DNA from: Limosilactobacillus reuteri
GTDB taxonomy: Bacteria; Bacillota; Bacilli; Lactobacillales; Lactobacillaceae
NCBI RefSeq assembly: GCF_003072625.1
Contig: NZ_CP027805.1
Location: forward strand, 1,883,501-1,947,500
Reading direction: 5' to 3'
DNA length: 64,000 nucleotides
The notes under the pieces are model-generated. The model was not told where the DNA came from, did not search any database, and worked only from the letters and a program-made list of their open reading frames with translations. Below, one piece after another: positions 7,620-15,904 of the stretch. Position 1 is the first letter of the stretch. Each line of letters begins with the position of its first letter. Made by a program: the position numbers and the translations under genes.

Positions 7620-8666
7620 ATTATCGCTAAGAAAAAAATAATGTCAAAAGTCCTTGCTGCTGCCTTAGGTGCTGCTGGTGCATTAGCTGTTGCTAACACC
7701 GCAAGTGCTGACACACAAGTTCAAGTACAATCAGGAGATACAGTATGGGGATTCGCTCAACAATACGCTACTACTGTTGATTCAATTTCTACTGCTAACC
7801 AATTAGCTGACCCTAACGTAATTTACGTTGGTCAACAATTAGTTATCCCATCTTCTGCTATCAGTGCTGCTTCTGCTGCTGCAACTGTTGCTGCACCTAC
7901 TGCAACTGATAACGCTACTGCTAGTCAAGCAGCGGTTGAAACTACTGAAACAACAGCTACCTCAACTACGCCAGCTGTTTCTACCACAAACGCAAGCAAC
8001 GTAGCCGATCAAGCACAACCAACAACAGTCGTATCTGCTTCTGATAACAATACTGCTGCTCAAGTTAGTGTTGCATCCCAAGCTCCAGCCCAAGTAAGTG
8101 CTGCTTCTGCTACTATTAATGTTGCCCAAACTAGTGCTGCAAATACTAACAACAACGTTACTACTTTAGCGGCTACTACTAACACTGCAGCTCCAACACA
8201 AACTACATACGCTGCTACTGAAGCAGTCGCTACTCCCCAAAGTAACACTACTGTTCAAAGTACTGCAGCTGTAACTGCTACTCCAGCAACTTCAACTGCT
8301 GCTGGCCAAGGTAATGGTTCTACTGCTAATGCGGTTGCTATTGCTCAAGCACAAATTGGTACTCCATATGTTTGGGGTGGTAATCAACCAGGCGGCTTTG
8401 ACTGCTCAGGATTAGTTCAATATTCATATGGTCTTGGTTCAAACTACCGGACTACTTACCAACAAACTAACCTTGGTACCCACCAATACGATATTCAAAA
8501 CGCTCAAAGTGGTGACCTTTACTTCTGGGGTCCAGATAGTGCTCCTTACCACGTTGCAATCGCTACTGGTAATAGTGGCTACATCCAAGCTCCTGCACCA
8601 GGTCAAAATGTCCAAAGTGGTAACATCAACTACTACACTCCTAGTTTCTACATCAGCATGAACTAA
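7620..8666 (+). CDS. Secreted LysM-NlpC/P60 peptidoglycan hydrolase
   Basis: A secreted cell-wall hydrolase. A LysM domain follows the signal peptide (VQVQSGDTVWGFAQQYATT to QQLVIPSS), then a long Ala/Thr/Ser/Gln-rich linker of about 150 residues. The C-terminal NlpC/P60 domain has FDCSGLVQYSYG (catalytic Cys), YHVAIATG (His) and a following polar residue, so it should be a gamma-D-Glu-diamino-acid endopeptidase. The first ATG (7641) lies 27 bases after AGGAG (7609-7613) and would leave a short positive region. ATT at 7620 or ATC at 7623 is correctly spaced and adds AKKKIMSK, a proper signal-peptide n-region, so I propose a non-AUG start. A terminator follows at 8689. Confidence 0.85.
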   Translation: MIAKKKIMSKVLAAALGAAGALAVANTASADTQVQVQSGDTVWGFAQQYATTVDSISTANQLADPNVIYVGQQLVIPSSAISAASAAATVAAPTATDNATASQAAVETTETTATSTTPAVSTTNASNVADQAQPTTVVSASDNNTAAQVSVASQAPAQVSAASATINVAQTSAANTNNNVTTLAATTNTAAPTQTTYAATEAVATPQSNTTVQSTAAVTATPATSTAAGQGNGSTANAVAIAQAQIGTPYVWGGNQPGGFDCSGLVQYSYGLGSNYRTTYQQTNLGTHQYDIQNAQSGDLYFWGPDSAPYHVAIATGNSGYIQAPAPGQNVQSGNINYYTPSFYISMN

Positions 8667-8688
8667 GATACGAGTAGTATTAATTATT

Positions 8689-8727
8689 GAGTAAGATAGA
8701 GGATTTTCTTCTACCTTACTCTTTTTT
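8689..8727 (+). terminator. Rho-independent terminator of the LysM-NlpC gene
   Basis: GAGTAAGATAGA and TTCTACCTTACTC form the stem, followed by TTTTTT. Confidence 0.85.
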
Positions 8728-8750
8728 CTTAGCAAATTTTAATAATTATA

Positions 8751-8779
8751 TTGACAGCTTTATTATCATTGGTTATACT
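8751..8779 (+). promoter_or_regulatory. Sigma-A promoter of the trp-type ABC transporter operon
   Basis: TTGACA at 8751-8756 and TATACT at 8774-8779 with a 17-base spacer. Transcription should start near 8786, giving a leader of about 255 bases before the first transporter gene. Confidence 0.85.
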
Positions 8780-8812
8780 TAACAACAATTAATTAAGTAG
8801 GGAGTAAGTATA

Positions 8813-8863
8813 ATGAACGTATATCAAACTATCAACGTTAATACTCGTTGGCAAAGCCGGTGA
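8813..8863 (+). CDS. Trp-containing leader peptide, 16 residues
   Basis: ATG at 8813 is preceded by GGGAG at 8800-8804. The peptide MNVYQTINVNTRWQSR ends with TGA at 8861-8863. One Trp codon (TGG 8849-8851) lies four codons before the stop. The last codons overlap the 5' strand of an RNA stem (8855-8860), so ribosome position would control folding. The position, directly after a consensus promoter and before two terminators, fits an attenuation leader peptide; it is too short for ordinary ORF detection. Confidence 0.7.
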   Translation: MNVYQTINVNTRWQSR

Positions 8864-8962
8864 TTCAGGTTGTTTCGTCATGGATGCGACCTGAAGAACA
8901 GATTGCATCTGTGCCGGCTGAGTTTGATGTTCATTTCAGTCCGCATGGATCCACATGCGGAC
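8855..8962 (+). promoter_or_regulatory. Attenuator RNA: three-way junction and alternative pairing
   Basis: AGCCGG (8855-8860) pairs with CCGGCT (8914-8919) and encloses two hairpins: TTCAGGTTG (8864-8872) with CGACCTGAA (8887-8895), and ACAGAT (8898-8903) with ATCTGT (8907-8912). GATGCGAC (8883-8890) can instead pair, with one bulge, with GTCCGCAT (8939-8946), the 5' arm of the first terminator, giving a candidate antiterminator. Ribosome stalling at the Trp codon should change which structure forms. The pairings are read from the sequence; the mechanism is inference. Confidence 0.6.
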
Positions 8963-8970
8963 TTTTATTT
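8939..8970 (+). terminator. Attenuator terminator 1
   Basis: GTCCGCATG and CATGCGGAC form a perfect 9-bp stem with loop GATCCA, followed by TTTTATTTT. Confidence 0.8.
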
Positions 8971-8984
8971 TGCCTTTCAAAAAG

Positions 8985-9016
8985 CGAGGGTCCGTCATGT
9001 GGGCTCTCGTTTTTTA
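8985..9016 (+). terminator. Attenuator terminator 2
   Basis: CGAGGGTCC and GGGCTCTCG form a stem with G-U pairs, followed by TTTTTT. It lies only 25 bases before the first transporter start codon, so it can only serve regulation or insulation. Confidence 0.7.
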
Positions 9017-9040
9017 TTATTTTGTGAGGTGAGATTTTAG

Positions 9041-10036
9041 ATGAAAAGAATGTATAGTTTAATTGCAATTATTATCGCTTTCCTTTGTTTCGCATTCTTT
9101 AGAGAAAATAATGGGTTCGTAACTAAGCAGCGAATTCCAAAAGTTGGTGTATTAACTTTAATGCACCATCCCGCGTTGGATGAAATTTATAAAGGATATG
9201 TTGATGAATTAGCAAAGGAAGGTTACCACAACGGTAAGAACATCAAGATTGAGTATCAAAACGCGAATGGTGACCAAAGTAATCTTAAAACAATGGCTTC
9301 AAAACTCGTTGATGATAACTCAACTGTTCTTTTTGGAATTACGACCCCTGCTGCTCAAGCGTTAGCTAATTCTACTACCAAAACACCAATTGTCCTTGGT
9401 GCTGTTACCGATCCAAAAGCAGCTGGATTAGTTAAAAATAATCAGCATCCTGGTGGCAATATTACTGGAGTATCTGACCAAGCACCAATTCGCGAACAAC
9501 TCAATTTGATCAAGCAATTCATGCCGCGAATGAAAACACTGGGAGTCATCTACACTTCAAGTGATGCTTCAGCAGTAGCCGGTTACCACCAAATCAAACG
9601 TGAATGTCGCAAGATGAATATTAATTTGAAGGCCTATTCAATTGCTAACAGTAACGATCTAAATCAGGTTTCCGAGCAAATGCTTAGCCAAGTCGACGCA
9701 GTAATTGTACCAACAGATAATACAATCGCTGGAGCAATGCAAACCTTAGTTAAGAATGCCGATGCCGCTAATAAGCCAGTCTTCCCGGCAACTGACACAA
9801 TGGTTAAGCAAGGCGGCGTTGCAACTTACAGTGTTAATCAACGTGCTTTAGGTGTCCAAGGTGCAAAGATGACGGTCGCAATCCTCAAGGGCAAGTCAAA
9901 GCCAGCTGATACCCCGATTGAGTACATGAAGCACGGGACTCCTGTTCTCAACATTAAGCAGGCTCGAAAACTTAATTTACAAATTCCCGCTCAATTTGAA
10001 AAGGATGCAGAAACGAAAGGAGAGGTTTACAAATGA
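9041..10036 (+). CDS. ABC transporter substrate-binding protein (TrpX-like, COG2984 type)
   Basis: A 331-residue exported binding protein with ATG at 9041 and GTGAGGTGAG upstream. It has an N-terminal hydrophobic segment (residues 5-20, including Cys17, a weak lipobox), then a two-lobed periplasmic-binding fold: VGVLTLMHHPALDEIYKGY, VLFGITTPAAQAL, GAVTDPKAAGLV and VIVPTDNTIAGAM. These match the family that includes streptococcal TrpX and predicted Trp/Tyr transport binding proteins. It overlaps the permease gene by 4 bp (ATGA), so it is translationally coupled. The Trp codon in the leader peptide supports tryptophan as the ligand; this remains inference. Confidence 0.85.
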   Translation: MKRMYSLIAIIIAFLCFAFFRENNGFVTKQRIPKVGVLTLMHHPALDEIYKGYVDELAKEGYHNGKNIKIEYQNANGDQSNLKTMASKLVDDNSTVLFGITTPAAQALANSTTKTPIVLGAVTDPKAAGLVKNNQHPGGNITGVSDQAPIREQLNLIKQFMPRMKTLGVIYTSSDASAVAGYHQIKRECRKMNINLKAYSIANSNDLNQVSEQMLSQVDAVIVPTDNTIAGAMQTLVKNADAANKPVFPATDTMVKQGGVATYSVNQRALGVQGAKMTVAILKGKSKPADTPIEYMKHGTPVLNIKQARKLNLQIPAQFEKDAETKGEVYK

Positions 10037-10932
10037 ATCTAATTGTATCATCAATCGGTCAAGAACTATTATGGGCTTTACTTGGTCTTGGTCTTTACCT
10101 AACCTTTAGAATTCTTGATTTTGCTGACATGACTGTTGAAGGAACGTTCCCTCTTGGTGCCGCCAGTGCTGTTGCTGCAATCACACATGGTATCAATCCT
10201 TTTCTGGCAACTCTAATTGCGATTGGTGCTGGAATGCTCGCTGGTTTGATCACTGGATTGCTCTACACTAAAGGAAAAATTCCAAGTTTGTTAGCCGGAA
10301 TTCTAACTATGACCGCCGCCTACTCCGTTAACCTCCGCATTATGGGTAAATCAAACGTTTCATTGCTTGGCCAAAAGACCCTCTTTAGTGGTGAATTCAT
10401 GCGAAGTTTACCCCAATACTTTGATAGTGTCTTCTTGGGAGTAGTTACGATTGCAATTATTACTGTAATCCTGATCTTCTTCCTTTCAACTGACTATGGA
10501 CAGGCTTTTATCGCAACTGGTGATAATCCGGTGATGGCAAAATCATTTGGGATTCATACCGACACAATGGTCATCATCGGCCTAATGGTGTCAAACGGAA
10601 TCGTTGGCCTTTGCGGTGCTTTGATTGCTCAAAATAATGGGTATGCTGATATTAATATGGGAATTGGAACGATTGTTATCGCCCTTGCCTCAATCATTAT
10701 TGGTGAAGTAGCCTTTGGTGAATTAACGCTTAACCAGCGACTTGTCGCCGTTACTCTTGGTAGTATCATTTACCGAATTATCTTACTTGCTGTGCTACAA
10801 CTTGGCTTCTCCGCCAATGACCTCAACCTTATCTCCTCAGTTGTCCTTGCAATCTGCATGATGTTGCCACAACTTGAAGAACGCATTCACCTTAAAAAGC
10901 CAATTTTGAAGGGAGTCCGGCCTCATGAATAA
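10033..10932 (+). CDS. ABC transporter permease (TrpY-like)
   Basis: A 299-residue integral membrane protein with about eight or nine hydrophobic segments, of the permease family allied to branched-chain amino acid importers. Sequences such as RILDFADMTVEGTFPLGAA and ATGDNPVMAKSFGI, the latter in a cytoplasmic loop that would contact the ATPase, are typical. It begins with ATG at 10033 overlapping the stop of the binding-protein gene and ends overlapping the ATPase gene by 8 bp. It forms the membrane channel of the probable tryptophan importer. Confidence 0.85.
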   Translation: MNLIVSSIGQELLWALLGLGLYLTFRILDFADMTVEGTFPLGAASAVAAITHGINPFLATLIAIGAGMLAGLITGLLYTKGKIPSLLAGILTMTAAYSVNLRIMGKSNVSLLGQKTLFSGEFMRSLPQYFDSVFLGVVTIAIITVILIFFLSTDYGQAFIATGDNPVMAKSFGIHTDTMVIIGLMVSNGIVGLCGALIAQNNGYADINMGIGTIVIALASIIIGEVAFGELTLNQRLVAVTLGSIIYRIILLAVLQLGFSANDLNLISSVVLAICMMLPQLEERIHLKKPILKGVRPHE

Positions 10933-11689
10933 ACCTATTTTAGAATTACAAGGCGTCAAAACCATTGTTAATAAGGGCACATCGAGTGAAACAACTATTC
11001 TTAAGGGCTTAAACCTTAAAATTAATGAGGGAGACTTCATTACGATCGTTGGAACGAATGGTGCTGGTAAATCGACCCTTTTTAATGTCATCGGCGGAAA
11101 CCTACACGCTGACGAAGGAAAAATTTTGCACAATGGACAAGATATTACCAATACGACAGAAGAACAGCGAACGGCCTTCCTATCCCGTGTTTTTCAGGAT
11201 CCAAAACTAGGGACGGCTGCGCGAATGACAGTTGCTGAAAATATGCTATTAGCAACTAAACGTGGTGAACGTCGCCATCTTATTCCACGGAAGCTCAAAA
11301 GTAATATGGACCGTTTCACCAAGCTAGCTGCAACAATGAATAACGGTCTTGAGAATCGCATGAATACAGCTACTGGAGCCCTTTCCGGGGGACAACGGCA
11401 AGCATTAAGCTTTTTGATGGCAACAATCAAACGACCTGACATTATTTTGCTAGATGAACACACTGCTGCTCTTGACCCGCATACAAGTCTAAATTTATTA
11501 CACGCTACTAATGAACGGATCACTAAAGATCATTTAACTGCCTTAATGATTACCCATAACCTTGAAGATGCCTTAGAGTATGGAAATCGTCTAATCGTGC
11601 TTAAAGATGGTGAAATCAAAGCAGATTTTAATGCAGAGCAACGAAAATTTCTTACCCCTGAGAAACTTTATACTTATTTTGAAGGATAG
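10925..11689 (+). CDS. ABC transporter ATP-binding protein (TrpZ-like)
   Basis: A 254-residue ATPase with Walker A GTNGAGKST (about residues 43-51), Q-loop FQDPKLG, signature LSGGQRQ, Walker B IILLDEHTAALDP and switch histidine in MITHN. The order and spacing are those of a complete ABC nucleotide-binding domain. It is the last gene of the three-gene operon and overlaps the permease. No terminator follows before the next promoter, which starts only two bases after the stop codon, so some read-through into cadD is possible. Confidence 0.88.
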   Translation: MNKPILELQGVKTIVNKGTSSETTILKGLNLKINEGDFITIVGTNGAGKSTLFNVIGGNLHADEGKILHNGQDITNTTEEQRTAFLSRVFQDPKLGTAARMTVAENMLLATKRGERRHLIPRKLKSNMDRFTKLAATMNNGLENRMNTATGALSGGQRQALSFLMATIKRPDIILLDEHTAALDPHTSLNLLHATNERITKDHLTALMITHNLEDALEYGNRLIVLKDGEIKADFNAEQRKFLTPEKLYTYFEG

Positions 11690-11690
11690 T

Positions 11691-11743
11691 TTGACTATAT
11701 ATCAAATTCGATATATATTGAGTATATTGAATTTGATATATAG
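11691..11743 (+). promoter_or_regulatory. Promoter with palindromic operator upstream of cadD-arsR
   Basis: TTGACT (11691-11696) and TATATT (11714-11719) are 17 bases apart. The perfect inverted repeats CTATATATCAAATTC (11695-11709) and GAATTTGATATATAG (11729-11743) flank the -10 box, and the second also covers the start of the ribosome binding site. The spacing and AT-rich half-sites suit an ArsR-family dimer, probably the protein at 12366. Confidence 0.75.
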
Positions 11744-11754
11744 GAGAATTAATT

Positions 11755-12318
11755 ATGAATTGGTGGATTATTTTTATCACATTTCTTGCTGTAAACCTCG
11801 ATTTCTTTTTCATCTTAATCTTTTTACTCGAAAAGTATAACCTTCGTGATGTAATCATTGGATATCTCGGCGCCCTTCTTGTTCTGGTTACCATCAGCTT
11901 TTTACTAGGAAAAACACTCGCCATTTTCCTCCCAGAATGGATTTTAGGAATACTGGGGAGCCTGCCTATTTACATGGCTCTCCATGACAACGATGAAGCC
12001 CCAACCCATACCAAAAAACACGGCCCAATTATTACTACATTAATAACTTATCTAGCAGTTTGCACTGGTTGCAACCTCTCAATTTTCTTACCAATTTTAA
12101 CGAATCTTACCTTCCAACAATTTACTCAGTCACTTCTTTTTATCGCAGTCCTTTCAATTGCGATTGTGATTCTCATTAAGGGAATTGGTAATATTCCACT
12201 AATTAAGCAAGCAATGCAACATTATAGCGAAATCTTAATGAAGGTTATCTATATCGGTGTTGGTTGTTATGTTTTTTGGGACAGTGGATTAATTACCCAC
12301 CTTATTCACCTTCTTTAG
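11755..12318 (+). CDS. cadD: CadD-family cadmium resistance/transport protein
   Basis: A 187-residue membrane protein with ATG at 11755 and AGGAG at 11742-11746. It has about five or six hydrophobic segments: an N-terminal pair with VNLDFFFILIFLL, a central hydrophilic loop (DNDEAPTHTKKHG, with His and acidic residues) and LAVCTGCNLSIFLPI, with two Cys in a helix. The length and pattern match the CadD family (cadmium resistance transporters related to LysE-type exporters). Co-location with an ArsR repressor and its operator supports metal-induced efflux of cadmium or zinc. The exact ion is inferred, not shown. Confidence 0.8.
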   Translation: MNWWIIFITFLAVNLDFFFILIFLLEKYNLRDVIIGYLGALLVLVTISFLLGKTLAIFLPEWILGILGSLPIYMALHDNDEAPTHTKKHGPIITTLITYLAVCTGCNLSIFLPILTNLTFQQFTQSLLFIAVLSIAIVILIKGIGNIPLIKQAMQHYSEILMKVIYIGVGCYVFWDSGLITHLIHLL

Positions 12319-12365
12319 TTTGGTATAATAATTACTAAACCGATTAAAAGGAGGAGCAGCAACCA

Positions 12366-12695
12366 TTGTCTTCTATACAAGTCTTTATTGATGAAGCTGC
12401 TAAAATCTATAAAGTCCTAAGCAATAGTACGCGTTTAAACATCTTATATTATCTTCGGCACTATGACGGTGAGGCTGATGTTAAAACAATCGTTAATGAT
12501 CTTCATCTTGCGCAACCGATCGTCTCAAAACAGCTCGGTATTTTATATCGCTACCAGTTAGTCAGTCGCCATAAAGAAGGGACACGCGTTTACTATGCTT
12601 TAGATGATCCTCATGTTATTGAAATGATTGATGACATGCCAAAACACGTTAAACACGAAATAAAGGGGCGAGCCACATCCTCGAAATTTGTATAA
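12366..12695 (+). CDS. ArsR/SmtB-family metal-sensing repressor (CzrA-like alpha-5 site)
   Basis: A 109-residue winged-helix repressor starting with TTG at 12366 after AAGGAGGAG. Residues about 18-75 form the HTH (STRLNILYYL, QPIVSKQLGILYRYQLV). It lacks the N-terminal Cys metal site of CadC. The C-terminal helix carries Asp81, His83, His94 and His97, the DxH-(10)-HxxH spacing of the zinc/cobalt alpha-5 site of CzrA and SmtB. The sensor should therefore respond to Zn or Co, perhaps Cd, and release the palindrome at 11695-11743. It follows cadD by 47 bases, with a short TTTAGT/ACTAAA repeat and a TATAAT-like sequence between. Confidence 0.85.
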   Translation: MSSIQVFIDEAAKIYKVLSNSTRLNILYYLRHYDGEADVKTIVNDLHLAQPIVSKQLGILYRYQLVSRHKEGTRVYYALDDPHVIEMIDDMPKHVKHEIKGRATSSKFV

Positions 12696-12697
12696 AC

Positions 12698-12754
12698 AAA
12701 GAGTGAACAGAAAATAACCTCATAAAAAGGTTACTCTCTATTCACTCTTTTTGT
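12698..12754. terminator. Bidirectional terminator
   Basis: AAAGAGTGAA (12698) pairs with TTCACTCTTT (12741), with an inner AACCT/AGGTT stem; T-run on the plus strand and A-run on the other side. It serves arsR and the converging surface-protein gene. Confidence 0.75.
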
Positions 12755-12760
12755 TATTAA

Positions 12761-13951
12761 TTACTTTTCACTCTTTCGTTTTCCAAAACCAAAGAGACTA
12801 GCAAAAGCAGTTACAAGGCCTAAACCAATAATGGCAGTTGAATCTTGATTACCGGTTTGCGGAAGCGTATTATTCGCTTCTTTATTAGGGGCAACTGGTT
12901 TAGTTGAAACTACTTGGTTAATAGCAGGTGTTTCACTAGGTACTTCGACTGGCTTTGTTGGTTGTGGTTGACTTGGTGTTGGCGTTTTCTCAGCAGGTTC
13001 ATTGGGCTTTTCTGGTTCTGGTGTTGTTGGCTCTTCAGGTGTCGGTTCTTCCGGAGTTGGCTTATTTGGTTCTTCATCTTTAGTATATTTAACAACATAC
13101 TCACGATTTTCGCTATCATAAGTAATTGTCTTTCCTGGAATCTCCGCATGATCCGGTGTAAAGCCTTCAATTGTTGGACTTTCTACTGGATTAATTGTTT
13201 GAGCAGGGCTCCATGTATTAGAAATCACTTCATCCGTCCATGGATCTCTAACAATTGTACGCGTAAAGTCAACAGTAATTGTATTATCTGCTGGAAGAGT
13301 TGGACGACCTTCATTAATCCCATCTTTGTATGCATAATGAACAGTCTGGGTAACCGTTTGGTGTTCAACACTTTCATTTGGTCCAGTGTATTTAACCACA
13401 AAGGTAGTATCTGGCGTATTTTGCGTAACATTCTCATTCCCACCAACAGAAGAAAAGTCCGCATAGAAACCGTCGACTTTAGGAGAATATTCTGGAGCGA
13501 ACTTTTGGGCTGGTGTCCAAGTGTCAGAAATAATATCCCCAGTTACTGGATTGGTAATAGTAGTATACCCTATTGGCCGCTTTTGATCCATTATCAATGG
13601 CTTTTTAAATTAGGGCCTAGTACTTTTGGAATGGAAATACTTTCCAACACCAAAAATTCTAGACCCGATAAAATTAGTGATTTTCTGATAATTGAATGGG
13701 ATATTGGTGGTGTTAATATGAGGAATCATGGTCAATATCTGATTATGATCAATAGGGATCATACCAACGTAGAAGTTGTTTAAATCAATAACGGTCAAAG
13801 AATTAGGACCACGCAGTTTGAGCGCTTCTTGGGCTAAAGCTTTCATATTATAGGCATTATTATCAGATATTAAAGTAATATCACTGCCTTCACAAAGGTA
13901 GAAATCTGCTGAAGCAACATTACCAAGTAGCTGAAAAGTTGACTGATTCAT
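12761..13951 (-). pseudogene. LPQTG wall-anchored surface protein, 5'-truncated with in-frame stop
   Basis: The C-terminal part (13597 to 12761) has two MucBP-like repeats (ITNPVTGDIISDTWTPAQKF and TIVRDPWTDEVISNTWSPAQ), a Pro/Glu/Thr wall-spanning segment with repeated PTPEEP, then LPQTG, a hydrophobic helix and a positive tail, so sortase would anchor it. Upstream, a 113-residue stretch starting at 13951 (AGGGAGA site) reads in the same frame and ends at TAA (13610-13612), only four codons before the repeat region. That stretch (MNQSTFQLLGNVASADFYL) has no signal peptide and no family I recognise. The arrangement looks like a deletion fusion with a nonsense codon; a secreted product is not expected. 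Confidence 0.7.
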
Positions 13952-14070
13952 GATATCTCCCTGACTATTTACAAAAAAGTGCTTTATTTTGCAGAATTAG
14001 GCATGTCATTCTGTTCTACACAGAATATAATTAAAAGTAGGTTAGCTCAATATAAGGGAAGGATTTTATA

Positions 14071-14087
14071 ATGGGAGAAAAGAAATT
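14071..14087 (+). pseudogene. Gene start cut off by IS1182
   Basis: AAGGGAAGG at 14054-14062 precedes ATG at 14071 and the codons MGEKKL, after which the IS1182 end begins. It looks like the first codons of a lost gene. Confidence 0.35.
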
Positions 14088-15904
14088 GAGGCCGGGAAAA
14101 AACTCCTAGTTGAAAATAAAAATCCGTACAATGAATTCTACAAATATTCATTGTACGGATTTTTATGTACACAGGAAATCGTTCCTGATATGATGTAATT
14201 ACCCCTAAAAACAAAGAGGAGCGATTTTCATGTATCAAAATTATATCACAGGGCAAACAGAATTCGTACTAAATTATGATTATAATGTTCCATCAAGACA
14301 TATTGTACGTATGATTGATGCTTTTGTAGATTCGATTCCACAAGAAGTTTTATTGGATGACAAAGTAGCGACTACCGGTCGCCCACTTTCTCATCCAGCG
14401 ATTATGCTTAAAATTTTATTATTTGCCTATTCACGTCAAACTTATTCTGGTCGGAAAATTGAGTTGATGCTTGAAGAGAATTTACCAATGCGTTGGTTGG
14501 CACGTGATCATACCTATAGTTACTATACAATTAATAATTTTCGCCAAAGTCAACACGCTAATAATTTAATCAAACGTTCTTTTGTGTACTTTACGATGGC
14601 ATTAAAGGATCACGGACTAATTCAAAGTGATGCTTTCTTTATTGATGGGACAAAGCTTGAGGCAGATGCCAATAAGTATTCATTTACTTGGCGTCGAGCT
14701 GTTGAAAAATATCATGCAAAATTAAAAGAAAAAACAATCAAACTTTACGAAGATTTAGTCGAAAAACGGGTAGTTAAAGCGATGAGTTCAGAACTAGTGG
14801 GAACCGCTAATGGAATGGCTCTTATGGCTGAAAATATTGATGATAAAATCAGTGAATTGAATGAAGAAATAGCTCAAGAACCTAAAGTAATCAAGAGTGG
14901 TTCAGTTAAGAAACGACGATGCCGTTTCTTAAAAAAGATTCGTCGACAATTAAAAGAAGACTTTATACCTCGTGCTAATAAGTATGAAGAAGCAGAAGAT
15001 ATCTTTAAGGGCCGCAATAGCTTTTCAAAAACAGATCATGATGCCACATTCATGTGTATGAAAGAAGATCCAATGAAAAACCGAGAATTGAAACCTGGAT
15101 ACAACTTACAAATCGCTACCCACAATCAATTTGTTCTTGATTATGCCTTGTATTCTAATCCGACAGATACTAGAACATTAGTACCATTTCTTGCTCAATT
15201 TCATTCTTTAGATTTCTTTGATCATATCGTGGCTGATGCAGGGTATGGTAGTGAATATAATTACACGACAATTATTGATCAGTTTGAAAAACAGCCTGTT
15301 ATTCCATATACGACTTACCAAAAGGAACAGAAACGAAAATACAAAACTGATCCAACTAAATCACAAAACTGGCAATATAATGCCGAAGATGATTATTACA
15401 TTGACCATCTAGGAGTTCGTTTTAGTTTTTATCGTTACAGTCGAAGAATTGATAAATATGGATTTAAACGTGATTTTAAACTTTATCGGGCAGATAAACA
15501 TCAATTATCAGTACAATTAGATCAATTAGCGAAAACACCAAGTGGACGTCAACGCTATATGCAAGTTAATCCAACTTGGAATTACTATAAAGCTAAAGTT
15601 AAAGCAACCCTCTCAAGTGACGAAGGTAAGGCAATTTATCGTCGACGTAAGTACGACGTTGAACCCGTTTTCGGTCACATGAAGAGGGATCGAACACATT
15701 TACGTGGGCAACGAGCTGTGGAAAATGACACCGGATTAACACTAATGGCTATGAATTTAACAAAATTGGGAAAGTTAGTAGCTCAAGCAGGGACAAAATT
15801 AATTGAAAAAGGAAAAATCCGAACCATAATTTCTGGAAAATCAAAAATTATGGTTCGGATTTTAATATTCAGAGGAAGGAATTTAATAGTTAATTCCCAG
15901 CCTC
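14088..15904 (+). mobile_element. IS1182-family element, copy A
   Basis: The outer ends are GAGGCCGGGAA (14088) and TTCCCAGCCTC (15904), matching copy B at 34989-36819. A perfect hairpin lies inside each end: 14120-14166 (ATCCGTACAATGAAT arms) and 15818-15863 (ATCCGAACCATAATTT arms), each followed by T-runs, so they should act as terminators shielding the transposase. No clear target duplication is visible. Confidence 0.8.

Noticed and set aside
7641-8660. Ala/Thr-rich linker as a tandem repeat locus or CRISPR
   Set aside because: Low-complexity protein sequence without regular repeat period. No CRISPR array was seen anywhere in the window.
8060-8735. Frames inside the LysM-NlpC gene on both strands
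   Set aside because: They arise from the repetitive Ala/Thr linker; the coding frame has clear domains.
12914-13783. 289-codon plus-strand frame opposite the LPQTG gene
   Set aside because: Trp/Cys/Phe/Arg-rich composition is the mirror of a Pro/Glu/Thr-rich coding strand; no ribosome binding site or family.
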